A stretch of DNA of 17,175 bases from Deltaproteobacteria bacterium (lineage in GTDB: Bacteria > Desulfobacterota > Binatia > UBA9968 > CAXXLF01), in contig JACZXR010000007.1 of NCBI GenBank assembly GCA_022571535.1, forward strand, positions 1-17,175. Reading direction: 5' to 3'. Positions 1 to 7,591 of the stretch are shown here, in pieces. A program made the position numbers and the translations under genes. The notes below the pieces were generated by a model. That model was given only the letters and a program-made list of their open reading frames with translations. It did no database searches and was not told the DNA's origin. Position 1 is the first letter of the stretch. Each line of letters opens with the position of its first letter.

Positions 1-180
1 CCCTTCGAGTCCTAAAAAAGCTGAACTTAAGAAGGCGGATGTTATTCAATCGTGTACAGGTTGGCAAGGCAAAAAAAGCCTCTTTTACGAAAAGTATGGT
101 TCCGTGAGTTGAAAACCCCAGTCCTGGCAAGGGATTGAGCGTGCTTTTACAAGACCTGCCATCCCTGAGCATTCCCATTT

Positions 181-336
181 TTACCGCCTGCACTGCAGGC
201 TGCCGAAAAGCAGATGCACGAAGTCGGCCTCGCCATCCGGGTTGCGCGTTCGGATGCCCTTGACGGCAATGAAGCCGGTGACGGCGAGAAAGATCCAGTT
301 GAAGGCCCGCTCGAACTCTCCGGTGAATTCAAACAT
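181..336 (-). CDS. Putative 51-aa membrane peptide
   Basis: A short reading frame runs from an ATG at 336 to a TAA at 181, preceded on the minus strand by AGGGGAGA seven bases upstream, a usable ribosome binding site. The peptide begins MFEFTGEFERAFNWIF and has one hydrophobic stretch at about residues 11-25, followed by a basic turn (KGIRTRNPDG) and a second weakly hydrophobic segment, so it could be a small inner-membrane protein. I do not recognise the family. It is divergent from prpE, with about 220 bases between them. The 3' end may be truncated, because the last residues (LQCRR) look unlike a natural terminus. A longer overlapping frame on the same strand (147-398) is low-complexity Ser/Arg-rich and looks like a shadow. 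Confidence 0.4.
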   Translation of the reverse strand: MFEFTGEFERAFNWIFLAVTGFIAVKGIRTRNPDGEADFVHLLFGSLQCRR

Positions 337-560
337 GCACAGGTCTCCCCTTCCTTTCGGAAGCGCCGAGCATTTTTACCTTCATGACGCAATGGCAATG
401 ATTGTATGTTTTAATAACACTTCTAATAGCTATAGCCTTTGATTATAGTCTTAACCAGCAGTGTGGTAGCCGACGCTGGGGACAAAGGGGGGCCATGCCG
501 GTTCTGGCCCGGACATTGTCGACACCGTCGCAGGCAACCTGCACACACCACGGGGGTAGC

Positions 561-2465
561 ATGGCGAAACGAGATTTTCAGTCCGTGTATGATCGCTCTC
601 TCAGCGATCCGGATAGTTTCTGGGCCGAGGCCGCTGAAGATGTGCACTGGATCAAGCACTGGGACAAGGTCCTCGACGACAGCAACAAGCCGTTCTACCG
701 CTGGTTTACCGGTGGCAAGGTCAACACTTGTTACAACGCGCTCGATCTGCACATCGAGGGCGGACGCGGAGACCAGGCGGCGCTGATCTACGACAGCCCG
801 GTCACCGGCAAGATCAAGACTTACAGCTACACCGAGCTGCGCGACAAAGTCGCCAGGTGCGCCGGCGCGCTCGCCGCCATAGGCGTCGAGAAAGGGGATC
901 GGGTCATCATTTACATGCCCATGGTGCCTCAGGCCGTGATCGCAATGCTCGCATGCGCACGACTGGGGGCGGTGCATTCGGTGGTCTTCGGGGGTTTTGC
1001 CGCGAACGAGCTGGCGGTGCGCATCGACGACTCCCAGCCGAAGGTGATCGTGTCCGCCTCGTGCGGCATCGAGGTCAATCGTGTTATTCCATACAAGCCC
1101 CTGCTCGATGATGCGATCGAGCTTGCCCGGCACAAGCCCGGGAAGTGCGTCATAGTGCAGCGCTCGATGGAGCGCGCTGAACTCAAACCAGGCCGGGACC
1201 TGGACTGGAAGGAGGTCATGGACGCGGCGCAGCCGCATGACTGCGTGCCGGTGGCTGCCACAGATCCGCTCTATATCCTTTATACCTCGGGCACGACCGG
1301 CGAGCCCAAGGGCGTGGTGCGGGACAACGGTGGCCACATCGTCGCGCTTAAGTGGACCATGAAGAACATCTATGGCGTCGAGCCCGGTGACGTCTACTGG
1401 GCCGCCTCCGACGTAGGCTGGGTGGTGGGCCATTCCTACATCGTCTATGCACCGCTGTTCAATGGGAACACGACCGTGCTGTTCGAAGGTAAGCCCGTGG
1501 GCACACCCGATGCCGGCGTGTTCTGGCGCGTGATATCGCAGCACAGGGTCAAGGTCATGTTCACGGCGCCAACCGCGTTTCGCGCCATCAAGAAAGAAGA
1601 CCCCGAGGGTGAGTTAATCAAGAAGTATGACCTCTCCGATTTCAAGACGTTGTTTCTGGCGGGTGAACGCTCCGACCCCAATACCCTGCAATGGGCCGAA
1701 CATCACCTCGGCGTGCCGGTGATCGACCATTGGTGGCAGACGGAGACCGGTTGGGCGATCTGCGCCAACTGCCTCGGCATTGAGCAGCTACCGGTGAAGC
1801 ACGGCTCGCCGACCAAGCCGGTTCCAGGTATGGATGTGCGCGTCGTCGACGAGCAGAACCAGGAGCTGAAGCGTGGGGACATCGGCGCGCTGGTGATCAA
1901 GCTGCCCTTACCGCCAGGCACGTTCCCCACCCTGTGGAACGCCGATGATCGTTTCGCCAAGTCCTACCTGTCCGAGTTTCCGGGATATTACAAAACCGCA
2001 GATGCGGGCTACATGGACAAAGACGGCTATGTGTTCGTGATGTCACGCACCGACGACATTATCAATGTTGCCGGCCATCGCTTGTCGACCGGCGGCATGG
2101 AAGAGGTGCTGGCAGCACACCCGGATGTTGCGGAGTGCGCGGTGATCGGCGTGGCTGACGAACTCAAGGGCCAGTTGCCGCTCGGATTCCTGGTGCTCAA
2201 GGCAGGTGTGGACCGCGATTACGCCGATATCGTCAAGGAAGTTGTGAAGCTGGTACGTGAGAAGATTGGGCCGGTGGCAGCCTTTAAGACCGCCACCGTG
2301 GTGCAGAGCTTGCCCAAGACGCGATCGGGCAAGATCTTGCGCAGCACCATGCAGAAAATCGCCGACGGTGAGGAGTACAAGATACCGGCCACCATCGACG
2401 ATCCGGCGGTCCTGGGCGAAATCGCAACCGCGTTGAGCGGCGTCGGTTATCCCAAGGACGCCTGA
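561..2465 (+). CDS. prpE: Propionyl-CoA synthetase (propionate--CoA ligase)
   Basis: This 634-aa ANL-superfamily adenylate-forming enzyme activates propionate to propionyl-CoA (ATP to AMP + PPi) in the cytoplasm, usually feeding the methylcitrate or methylmalonyl pathway. The N-terminal ACS domain covers about residues 1-60. The P-loop is YTSGTTGEPKG at 241-251, the A5 motif is DHWWQTETGW, the hinge and adenylate motifs lie in YKTADAGYMDKDGYVF and SRTDDIINVAGHR, and the C-terminal PKTRSGK places the catalytic Lys at 591 (Lys592 in Salmonella PrpE, where acetylation controls activity). The frame is open upstream to 402, but family length and the MAKRDFQ start favour the ATG at 561; the GGGGG upstream is a weak RBS. 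It stands alone, convergent with the OOR-like operon. Acetyl-CoA synthetase is the alternative, but length and motif spacing fit PrpE better. Confidence 0.9.
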   Translation: MAKRDFQSVYDRSLSDPDSFWAEAAEDVHWIKHWDKVLDDSNKPFYRWFTGGKVNTCYNALDLHIEGGRGDQAALIYDSPVTGKIKTYSYTELRDKVARCAGALAAIGVEKGDRVIIYMPMVPQAVIAMLACARLGAVHSVVFGGFAANELAVRIDDSQPKVIVSASCGIEVNRVIPYKPLLDDAIELARHKPGKCVIVQRSMERAELKPGRDLDWKEVMDAAQPHDCVPVAATDPLYILYTSGTTGEPKGVVRDNGGHIVALKWTMKNIYGVEPGDVYWAASDVGWVVGHSYIVYAPLFNGNTTVLFEGKPVGTPDAGVFWRVISQHRVKVMFTAPTAFRAIKKEDPEGELIKKYDLSDFKTLFLAGERSDPNTLQWAEHHLGVPVIDHWWQTETGWAICANCLGIEQLPVKHGSPTKPVPGMDVRVVDEQNQELKRGDIGALVIKLPLPPGTFPTLWNADDRFAKSYLSEFPGYYKTADAGYMDKDGYVFVMSRTDDIINVAGHRLSTGGMEEVLAAHPDVAECAVIGVADELKGQLPLGFLVLKAGVDRDYADIVKEVVKLVREKIGPVAAFKTATVVQSLPKTRSGKILRSTMQKIADGEEYKIPATIDDPAVLGEIATALSGVGYPKDA

Positions 2466-2523
2466 GACCTGTCTGACGACAATCGATCTCCACGCGGCGC
2501 CCGCCGCCGCAGATAGCCAAGGC

Positions 2524-2552
2524 AAAAAAAAGGGGCCCCGATCGGGGCCCCC
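2524..2552 (-). terminator. Intrinsic terminator of the OOR-like operon
   Basis: A perfect 20-bp palindrome (2532-2551), two GGGGCCCC arms around GATC, is followed on the minus strand by eight T residues (2524-2531). It lies about 25 bases past the stop codon of the beta subunit gene, so it ends the minus-strand operon. On the plus strand the hairpin has no T tract, so it would stop prpE transcripts only weakly if at all. Confidence 0.88.
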
Positions 2553-2576
2553 TATATTCGCAAGTCTGTCCTCGTC

Positions 2577-3596
2577 TTACTTCCCCATCTCCTCAGGATG
2601 GATCGGAATAACACCCGGGAGAACCCATTTCTCCCACATCTCGTCGGTCTTCTTCTGAAAATAGTCAATGTCCTCATCGATGAAGTGAGCGAAGCGTCCC
2701 TGCCGGAGGAGATAATCCCTGACCGGCTTTCTCTTCAGCCTTCTCTCGACGATCTTTTTGGTCTTCCCATAGTATTTGAGCTTCCTATCTTCGATCTCGT
2801 AAAGGGGGAAGATGCCGGTCTCAATCGCCAGCTCACCCAGCTCGTGAGAGTACAGAGGGTCATAGTCCCACCCCTTCGGGCATGGGTCGAGGGAATGGAT
2901 AAAAGTTGGTCCGCCAATGCTAAGGGCCTTTCTCACCTTGTTCATCATATCCAGGGCATAAGACGCGCAGACCGTAGCTACGTAGCGGCACTCCGGGTGA
3001 CCCGCTGCCAACATTCCCACCATGTTCTTCTTCCAGCGCGTCTGCATGATCCGATGCTTCTTCCCGGGAGGAGTAAACGTCGTATTGACACCCCACGGGG
3101 AACCACCCGAAGCCTGGATGTCCGTATTGGCATAAGACTCGTTGTCATAGCACAGAATCAAGAGATTATATTGGGGATGCATCAGCGTTGCCGAAATCGC
3201 GGAGAGCCCCATGTCCAACCCCCCTCCGTCTCCACAGAAGGCGATGACATTGATGGCCTCCTCTTTCATCTTTCCCTTCCGCATGAGCGCCTTGAGACCA
3301 GCCGCAGTGCCCAGTGCAGCGGACCCAGAGGAACCCAGCTGCGTGTGCATAAACGGAACCACCCAGGGGGTTGTGTAATAGGTCGTGTTGGCAACGTACA
3401 TGCAACCAGTACTTCCAAGCACAACGGTCCTCGGCCCGGCGGCCTTGATCATGAGCTTCATGACCAGGGCAGACTCGCATCCCTGGCAAGTGCGGTGTCC
3501 GGAGCCGAAGTACTCCTCCACGGTAACCTTCTTGACCCCTTTAAACGCATCGAGCTTCTGGGGCTCCTCTACTAACAAGTCACTTCTTGCTTCCAT
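2577..3596 (-). CDS. 2-oxoacid:ferredoxin oxidoreductase beta subunit, oxalate oxidoreductase-like
   Basis: This 339-aa thiamine-diphosphate-binding beta subunit belongs to the PFOR/OFOR superfamily. The TPP/Mg motif begins at GDGGGLDMG (122-130) and ends at YDNESYANT (150-158). Four Cys in the spacing expected for the proximal [4Fe-4S] cluster are C37, C40 (TCQGC), C65 (GSTGC) and C210. It pairs with the alpha subunit to decarboxylate the 2-oxoacid and pass electrons through the cluster to the ferredoxin domain of gamma. It is the last gene of the operon: AGGAGG precedes the ATG, the alpha stop lies only 12 bases upstream, and a strong terminator follows. The basic C-terminal region after residue 270 (KKIVERRLKRKP) is consistent with three-subunit enzymes. 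The oxalate assignment rests on the alpha subunit; on its own this would be called PorB-like. Confidence 0.85.
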   Translation of the reverse strand: MEARSDLLVEEPQKLDAFKGVKKVTVEEYFGSGHRTCQGCESALVMKLMIKAAGPRTVVLGSTGCMYVANTTYYTTPWVVPFMHTQLGSSGSAALGTAAGLKALMRKGKMKEEAINVIAFCGDGGGLDMGLSAISATLMHPQYNLLILCYDNESYANTDIQASGGSPWGVNTTFTPPGKKHRIMQTRWKKNMVGMLAAGHPECRYVATVCASYALDMMNKVRKALSIGGPTFIHSLDPCPKGWDYDPLYSHELGELAIETGIFPLYEIEDRKLKYYGKTKKIVERRLKRKPVRDYLLRQGRFAHFIDEDIDYFQKKTDEMWEKWVLPGVIPIHPEEMGK

Positions 3597-3608
3597 GGTT
3601 CCTCCTAT

Positions 3609-4847
3609 CTATTCTCTCACGCCAATCCAGACAACTTCTCTGTCCACTTTATTACTTTTCGCTGTCTCCAGCATCATATTTATCATCTCCGTGACTCCAT
3701 CAATAGTCACCTCTCGGCCGCCAAGCCCGCATATGAAGCCATAAACCTTAGGACGAGTGGGCAGATCATAGAGGGCCGAGCGAAATTCGTTATAGAGAAT
3801 CCCGCCGGAATACGGTGAGCCATATGAGTAATCTCGATCGATGATCCCCACGACCTTGAATTTCTTCAAGCAGTCCTGCACCTCCTCGGTGGGGAAGGGG
3901 CGGAACCATTTGAGTCGGACAAAGCCGACCTTTTTTCCCTTCTCTCTCAGTTTCCTCACCGTAACCTTGACCGGCAACGCCAGCGTCCCCTGACCCACCA
4001 ACACCACATCGGCATCATCGGTCATGTACTCCTCTAAAAAGGGAGAGTAGTTCCGTCCGAAAATACGGTTAAAGTCCCTGTAGGCGTCTTCGATAACCCC
4101 TTTGGACCTCTTCATCGCCTCGTCGCTCTGCCGGCGAATCTCGATGAGCCAGTCCTCGTTGACCTGCGGGGCAATGGTAATCGGGTTGTCCGGGTGAAGG
4201 AGCTTGCTCCCCCGGTCATAGGGTTTGAGAAACTGATCCACCTTCTCCTTTGAGGGCACCCTGACCAAGCTTTGTGAATGGGTTAAGAAGGCGCCATCAA
4301 GCCCCAGGGCACATGGGAGAAAAACGCGCGGATCCTCGGCAACTCTGAAGGCGATGAGCGCAATGTCGAAGGCCTCCTGGACAACGTCCACCCATGTCAG
4401 CATCCATCCCAAATCGCGCACGGCCAGGGCATCGTTGTGCTCGCAACCAAAGGCACCCGGGTCGTCCAGGGCACGGTTACCCACAACGGCCACCACGGGC
4501 AGCCTCAGACCTGCCGTGACAGCCAACGCCTCCATGGCATAAAACCAGCCCACGCCACTGGAACCGACAAAGACCCTTGCCCCCACTGCGGAGGCGTGCT
4601 TGACGATCTCAAACTGAGAGTGCTCACTCTCCGCCACGATGTAATCTGCGTCCAGGTCCCCGTCTGCAATCATCTTGGAAATCATCTGCATCAGGGTATC
4701 GTAAGGGCGAATGGGGTAGGCCGTCACAACGTCAATGTCGGCAAGCCGACAGGCATGCGCGATAGCCTCGCACCCACTGATCAGCATCTCTCTGTCATCA
4801 GCCCCCGACTTTCCAACTGTGCTTTGCGCTGCTGCTTGAACGGCCAT
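3609..4847 (-). CDS. 2-oxoacid:ferredoxin oxidoreductase alpha subunit, oxalate oxidoreductase-like
   Basis: This 412-aa alpha subunit (PorA/VorA family; pyrimidine-binding domain I about residues 20-240, domain II about 265-400) contributes to the TPP pocket and substrate site. Where pyruvate enzymes have YPITP, it reads YPIRPYD (44-50), with Arg47 in place of Thr. It also has GNRALDDPGAF (123-133). In the Moorella thermoacetica oxalate oxidoreductase structure, as I recall it, the oxalate-site and switch-loop residues are Arg31, Arg109, Asp112 and Phe117. The residues here (R47, R125, D128, F133) have exactly the same spacing. That favours oxalate, a dianionic 2-oxoacid, over pyruvate. AGGAGG sits six bases before the ATG, 30 bases separate it from gamma, and it is co-transcribed with gamma and beta. 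Another small dicarboxylic 2-oxoacid remains possible. Confidence 0.85.
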   Translation of the reverse strand: MAVQAAAQSTVGKSGADDREMLISGCEAIAHACRLADIDVVTAYPIRPYDTLMQMISKMIADGDLDADYIVAESEHSQFEIVKHASAVGARVFVGSSGVGWFYAMEALAVTAGLRLPVVAVVGNRALDDPGAFGCEHNDALAVRDLGWMLTWVDVVQEAFDIALIAFRVAEDPRVFLPCALGLDGAFLTHSQSLVRVPSKEKVDQFLKPYDRGSKLLHPDNPITIAPQVNEDWLIEIRRQSDEAMKRSKGVIEDAYRDFNRIFGRNYSPFLEEYMTDDADVVLVGQGTLALPVKVTVRKLREKGKKVGFVRLKWFRPFPTEEVQDCLKKFKVVGIIDRDYSYGSPYSGGILYNEFRSALYDLPTRPKVYGFICGLGGREVTIDGVTEMINMMLETAKSNKVDREVVWIGVRE

Positions 4848-4877
4848 GTCTATCCTCCTGGTTTATGAAAATCTCCC

Positions 4878-6023
4878 TTAATCTGTCTGCTCGACCTTCT
4901 CGCTTTCATACTGCCCACGATGATGGAAGCCATGGGAGCGCTCCTCAGGCCTGCTTTCGATCTTGCCCTTGAGCCACCCGGCATAACTCTCCTTGTCTGC
5001 CCTCCACATCTCCCACTGGCTCGCGTTATCCGCAAACTCGCTCTCGTTCACCATGGTGACGCATTTGTCTACCGGGCAAACCGCCTCGCATACCCCACAA
5101 CCACAGCAGGCCTCCATGTTGGCTTCATAGTATCCGTCCGGAGTCACGTCAAAGCAGGAATCGGGGCACTGGAGCCAGCAAAGGGTGCACTTGGTACATG
5201 TAGTGAAATCGATCACCGGACGCATGGTCCGGGTGGCAAACTTCTTGAAGTAGGGACTCCGTCCCGGTCGGTATCCCCCGTCGTGGCCTTCATACTGGCC
5301 TCCGTTGGGAACGGCACGTACCACAAGCCCTTCCTCCATATCCTTCCACCCGGGCATCGTAAACGAATAAGGGGTCTCTGAGTTTCCCTCGTCGGGTTTG
5401 ACCTTCCTGATCTGCACTTTCTCAAAAGACCTCTCCGCCGAAGCCACCTTCAAATCATCATTCCATTCATCACGGATCATCTGCTCGATGGAAGACGAGC
5501 TGAAAAGCTGCGGCGCCACCCGAGGCAGGACTCCCAGAATCCTGACATCAGTATGGTCATCCTTGTAGACCCAGAGGCCGGCAAAACTAGTCTTACCCTT
5601 CACCAGGGCAATGTTGTACGGGACCTCTTTTCTGTGGATGTGGGGAATAAGGTCCTCCGGATTGTGAATAGAGGTCACAACCAGGGTGCCGTTCTCCTTC
5701 AGCAGTTTGTTGACCGGTTGGAGTCCGTACCACGCCCAGGACTCAACCCCTTTGCACAGGGTGTCGTCAACGGCAATCGTGACGTCCACCTGGGTTGGCT
5801 CGTACTGGGCCATGCTTATCTGAAGCTCGTCATCATCTTCCGCCACGATGGCAAACTGCTTGGCAGGAATTCCGTTTCTCTCCGGGGAATCCCCGTAACG
5901 GCCAAATGCGACCCCGACCTTTCCCTCTTTCCGCGCTGCAAGCACGATACCTCGGGTAATATGCTTGGCAAGGGTTTTCTGAAAGATCCCGCGATAAATA
6001 ACCTCAACGGCAATGGTACTCAT
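4878..6023 (-). CDS. 2-oxoacid:ferredoxin oxidoreductase fused gamma-delta subunit, OOR-like
   Basis: This 381-aa protein joins a gamma domain (about residues 1-190, starting STIAVEVIYRGIFQKT) to a delta-type bacterial ferredoxin domain. Two [4Fe-4S] motifs are visible: C276-x2-C279-x2-C282-x3-C286-P and C306-x2-C309-x2-C312-x3-C316-P. Fusion of gamma and delta gives the three-polypeptide layout known for Moorella oxalate oxidoreductase; pyruvate enzymes usually have separate gamma and delta or one large chain. The domain carries electrons from the alpha/beta site to external ferredoxin. Its ATG overlaps the gntR stop (ATGA) and follows AGGAGG, so translation is probably coupled to the regulator. 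A charged tail of about 45 residues follows the second cluster and is longer than I expect for the family. Function of the tail is unknown. Confidence 0.85.
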   Translation of the reverse strand: MSTIAVEVIYRGIFQKTLAKHITRGIVLAARKEGKVGVAFGRYGDSPERNGIPAKQFAIVAEDDDELQISMAQYEPTQVDVTIAVDDTLCKGVESWAWYGLQPVNKLLKENGTLVVTSIHNPEDLIPHIHRKEVPYNIALVKGKTSFAGLWVYKDDHTDVRILGVLPRVAPQLFSSSSIEQMIRDEWNDDLKVASAERSFEKVQIRKVKPDEGNSETPYSFTMPGWKDMEEGLVVRAVPNGGQYEGHDGGYRPGRSPYFKKFATRTMRPVIDFTTCTKCTLCWLQCPDSCFDVTPDGYYEANMEACCGCGVCEAVCPVDKCVTMVNESEFADNASQWEMWRADKESYAGWLKGKIESRPEERSHGFHHRGQYESEKVEQTD

Positions 6024-6763
6024 GAAATCCTCCTCTCGTCTAAATCAGCCTTAATATAATTGAGATGCGGTTTTTCCTTGTCCAGAGTAATGTTCTGCTC
6101 GACCTTCTCGATGTGATTGAGCATTGCATTTCGGGCACGGCCTTTATCGTGATCCTCGATGGCAGATAGTATCCTAAAATGAGAGGCTAGAGAGGCCGCG
6201 CTCCTACCAGGAGTCTGGAGTGACTCTTCCCGGCTGTGACTCAAAAGCTCCATCAATCCCGAGACAAGCTTCTGAAGCGCCTGATTCTGGGTTGCCTGAC
6301 CAATGGAAAAATGGAACTCGGCATCCGCCTCCACCGCCATAACCCCTTGACTGATCTGCTCCCTCTGTTTCCTCAAAATCTCCCTCATGCGCTCGACATC
6401 TCTTTTGCTGGCCCTCTCCGCCGCCAGGGCAGCGATCTGAGGCTCAATGAGCTTGCGCATCTCGAAAATATCAGCCAAGGCATCCTTGGCCTCGATCAGG
6501 AGCTTTGCCAGGAGTTCAACGAGGGACTCCGTGGGCAGATCCGCTACAAAGGTCCCCATGCCCGTCCGAGTGACCATTAAGCCCTGCGTCTCTAGGGCAC
6601 GGAGGGCCTCGCGCACGGAAGTACGGCTAACCTTAAAGGTCTCTGCCAGCTCCCTTTCAGAGGGAAGCTGGTCCCCTGCCTTGAGTCTCCCGTCCTTGAT
6701 GAGCTCATGGATCTGGCTCACCACGTCCTCGTAAATCCGCGTTTTCTTAATGGCCCTGAGCAT
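6020..6763 (-). CDS. GntR-family transcriptional regulator, FadR/FCD subfamily
   Basis: This 247-aa protein has an N-terminal winged helix (about residues 8-75, with the signature LPSERELAETFKVSRTSVREAL) and an all-helical FCD ligand-binding domain (about 95-225). Residues D147, H151, H195 and H217 match the Asp-His-His-His metal site of FCD proteins, which commonly bind small carboxylates at the metal. It is the first gene of the operon encoding the OOR-like enzyme and overlaps the next gene by four bases. A sigma70-like promoter with a dyad over the start region lies just upstream, so autoregulation and substrate-induced derepression are likely. The effector is not known; oxalate or a related acid is a reasonable inference from context. 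The RBS is weak (GGAAG). Confidence 0.88.
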   Translation of the reverse strand: MLRAIKKTRIYEDVVSQIHELIKDGRLKAGDQLPSERELAETFKVSRTSVREALRALETQGLMVTRTGMGTFVADLPTESLVELLAKLLIEAKDALADIFEMRKLIEPQIAALAAERASKRDVERMREILRKQREQISQGVMAVEADAEFHFSIGQATQNQALQKLVSGLMELLSHSREESLQTPGRSAASLASHFRILSAIEDHDKGRARNAMLNHIEKVEQNITLDKEKPHLNYIKADLDERRIS

Positions 6764-6781
6764 CTTCCAGTCTGCCTGTCT

Positions 6782-6796
6782 AGTGGTCTAGCCACT
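6782..6796 (-). promoter_or_regulatory. Probable GntR operator
   Basis: AGTGG-TCTAG-CCACT is a 15-base dyad whose outer five bases on each side are perfect complements. It contains TGGTCTAGCCA, close to the TNGTNNNACNA pattern of FadR-subfamily operators, with one arm deviating (GC for AC). It sits just downstream of the predicted -10 box and about 20 bases before the gntR start codon, an ideal place to block initiation. The assignment to this regulator is inference. Confidence 0.5.
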
Positions 6797-6799
6797 CTA

Positions 6800-6827
6800 C
6801 CTATATCAAACCTATAACGTCTGTCAA
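6800..6827 (-). promoter_or_regulatory. Sigma70-type promoter of the gntR/OOR-like operon
   Basis: On the minus strand a consensus -35 box TTGACA (6822-6827) is separated by 16 bases from TATAGG (6800-6805), giving a predicted start near 6793. The dyad at 6782-6796 overlaps that start. A TTTTCCTC run precedes the -35 box. Confidence 0.6.
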
Positions 6828-6877
6828 GAGGAAAATTGCCTTTTGTGGAGGGAATAGTTTTTACGCCTAAAGCCAGT

Positions 6878-6892
6878 CTGAGCGCAGCTCAG
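6878..6892 (-). terminator. Weak hairpin after the AhpD-like gene
   Basis: CTGAGC-GCA-GCTCAG forms a perfect 6-bp hairpin about 35 bases past the AhpD-like stop codon. On the minus strand it is followed by only a broken T run (GGCTTTAGGCG), so it is at best a weak terminator between this gene set and the gntR promoter. Confidence 0.25.
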
Positions 6893-6925
6893 GCAGCGAG
6901 GAACAAAACAAATTCGAACCGGACA

Positions 6926-7552
6926 TCAAGCCTTTCCCTTGACGGAGGGCTGTTCGACGAGGACCTGCGAGGCGTCCTCTGCCAAGAGGTCGTCCTTCCA
7001 TCCCGCACGCCATGATTCCACCTCAACTCCAAGGGCATCGGCGATGCGGGTAATACAGTTAAACCAGCCGGCCAGCTGAACGATCTCAAGGATCTGCACA
7101 TCGTCAAATCCGACCTCCCTTAACCTCTGGACATCTCTTTCCCTTAAGCTCTTGGAGTCAAGAGTGAGGCTGCCGACAAATTCAAGCATGGTCCGCTCTT
7201 GATCGCTCAGGTCGGCCGCATGGAAGTCCCGTCTGACCTGCTTCACCAGCTCAGGGTCCTCCCTCTCAGGGGCCGCGTTCTTGCGGAGAAACTCTCCGTG
7301 TGAGACCGTTCAGTAACCACACTGGTTGACTGCGGAAACGTGAAAGGAGATGAGCTCCTCCTTGCGCCTGCCGAGGCTCGACCCCCCAAATGTCAGCATG
7401 TCCTGAAAGGCCAGCAACCGCTTCAGGACCTCAGGCCTCAGCGACTGCGCTGCAAGAACATTGGGCCAGTATCCATGGGTCCGTACTCGATAATCGCGGA
7501 GCTCTTTGATAATTGCGTCCTCATCAGAATCGAGCGTCTTGATCCAGGTCAT
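6926..7552 (-). CDS. AhpD-like peroxidase-related protein, predicted selenoprotein (CxxU)
   Basis: Read through a single TGA at 7312-7310, this is a 208-aa carboxymuconolactone decarboxylase/AhpD-family protein of normal length. The family active site is Glu-x11-Cys-x2-Cys-x3-His. Here E66, C78 and H85 are in place, and codon 81, where the second Cys belongs, is TGA (context VNQCGY-U-TVSH). The downstream half stays in frame and is well conserved in style (LTLDSKSLRERDVQRLREVG, AGWFNCITRIADALG). A hairpin fitting a bacterial SECIS starts 12 bases after the TGA. The start chosen is the ATG at 7552, preceded by AAGGAGG; an earlier ATG at 7591 directly abuts the upstream stop and lacks an RBS. 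Members act as thiol peroxidases or related reductases; Sec would raise nucleophilicity. A nonsense mutation is the alternative. Confidence 0.75.
7284..7298 (-). promoter_or_regulatory. Candidate bacterial SECIS hairpin
   Basis: Immediately downstream of the in-frame TGA on the minus strand lies CGGAGA-GTT-TCTCCG, a perfect 6-bp stem with a 3-base loop. The loop begins with G, followed by U in the RNA, 18 bases after the TGA. Published bacterial SECIS models ask for an apical loop roughly 16-37 bases from the UGA with a G among its first two bases, and this fits. The hairpin lies inside the coding region, as bacterial SECIS elements do. Confidence 0.65.
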
Positions 7553-7591
7553 GCTTGCGACAACCTCCTTAGTAGAACGGGTGCCCCCCAT

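Noticed and set aside
423..1544. Long minus-strand frame of 373 codons antisense to prpE
   Set aside because: High-GC antisense shadow: the plus-strand frame carries all the acyl-CoA synthetase motifs, and the antisense translation has no recognisable domain.
2598..3575. 325-codon plus-strand frame antisense to the beta subunit gene
   Set aside because: The minus strand encodes a clear TPP-binding subunit with RBS and terminator; the opposite frame has no motif.
7310..7591. Treating the two halves of the AhpD-like gene as separate genes or a plain pseudogene
   Set aside because: The frame is intact on both sides, the only defect is a TGA at the exact catalytic Cys position, and a SECIS-like hairpin follows; random decay would rarely produce this.
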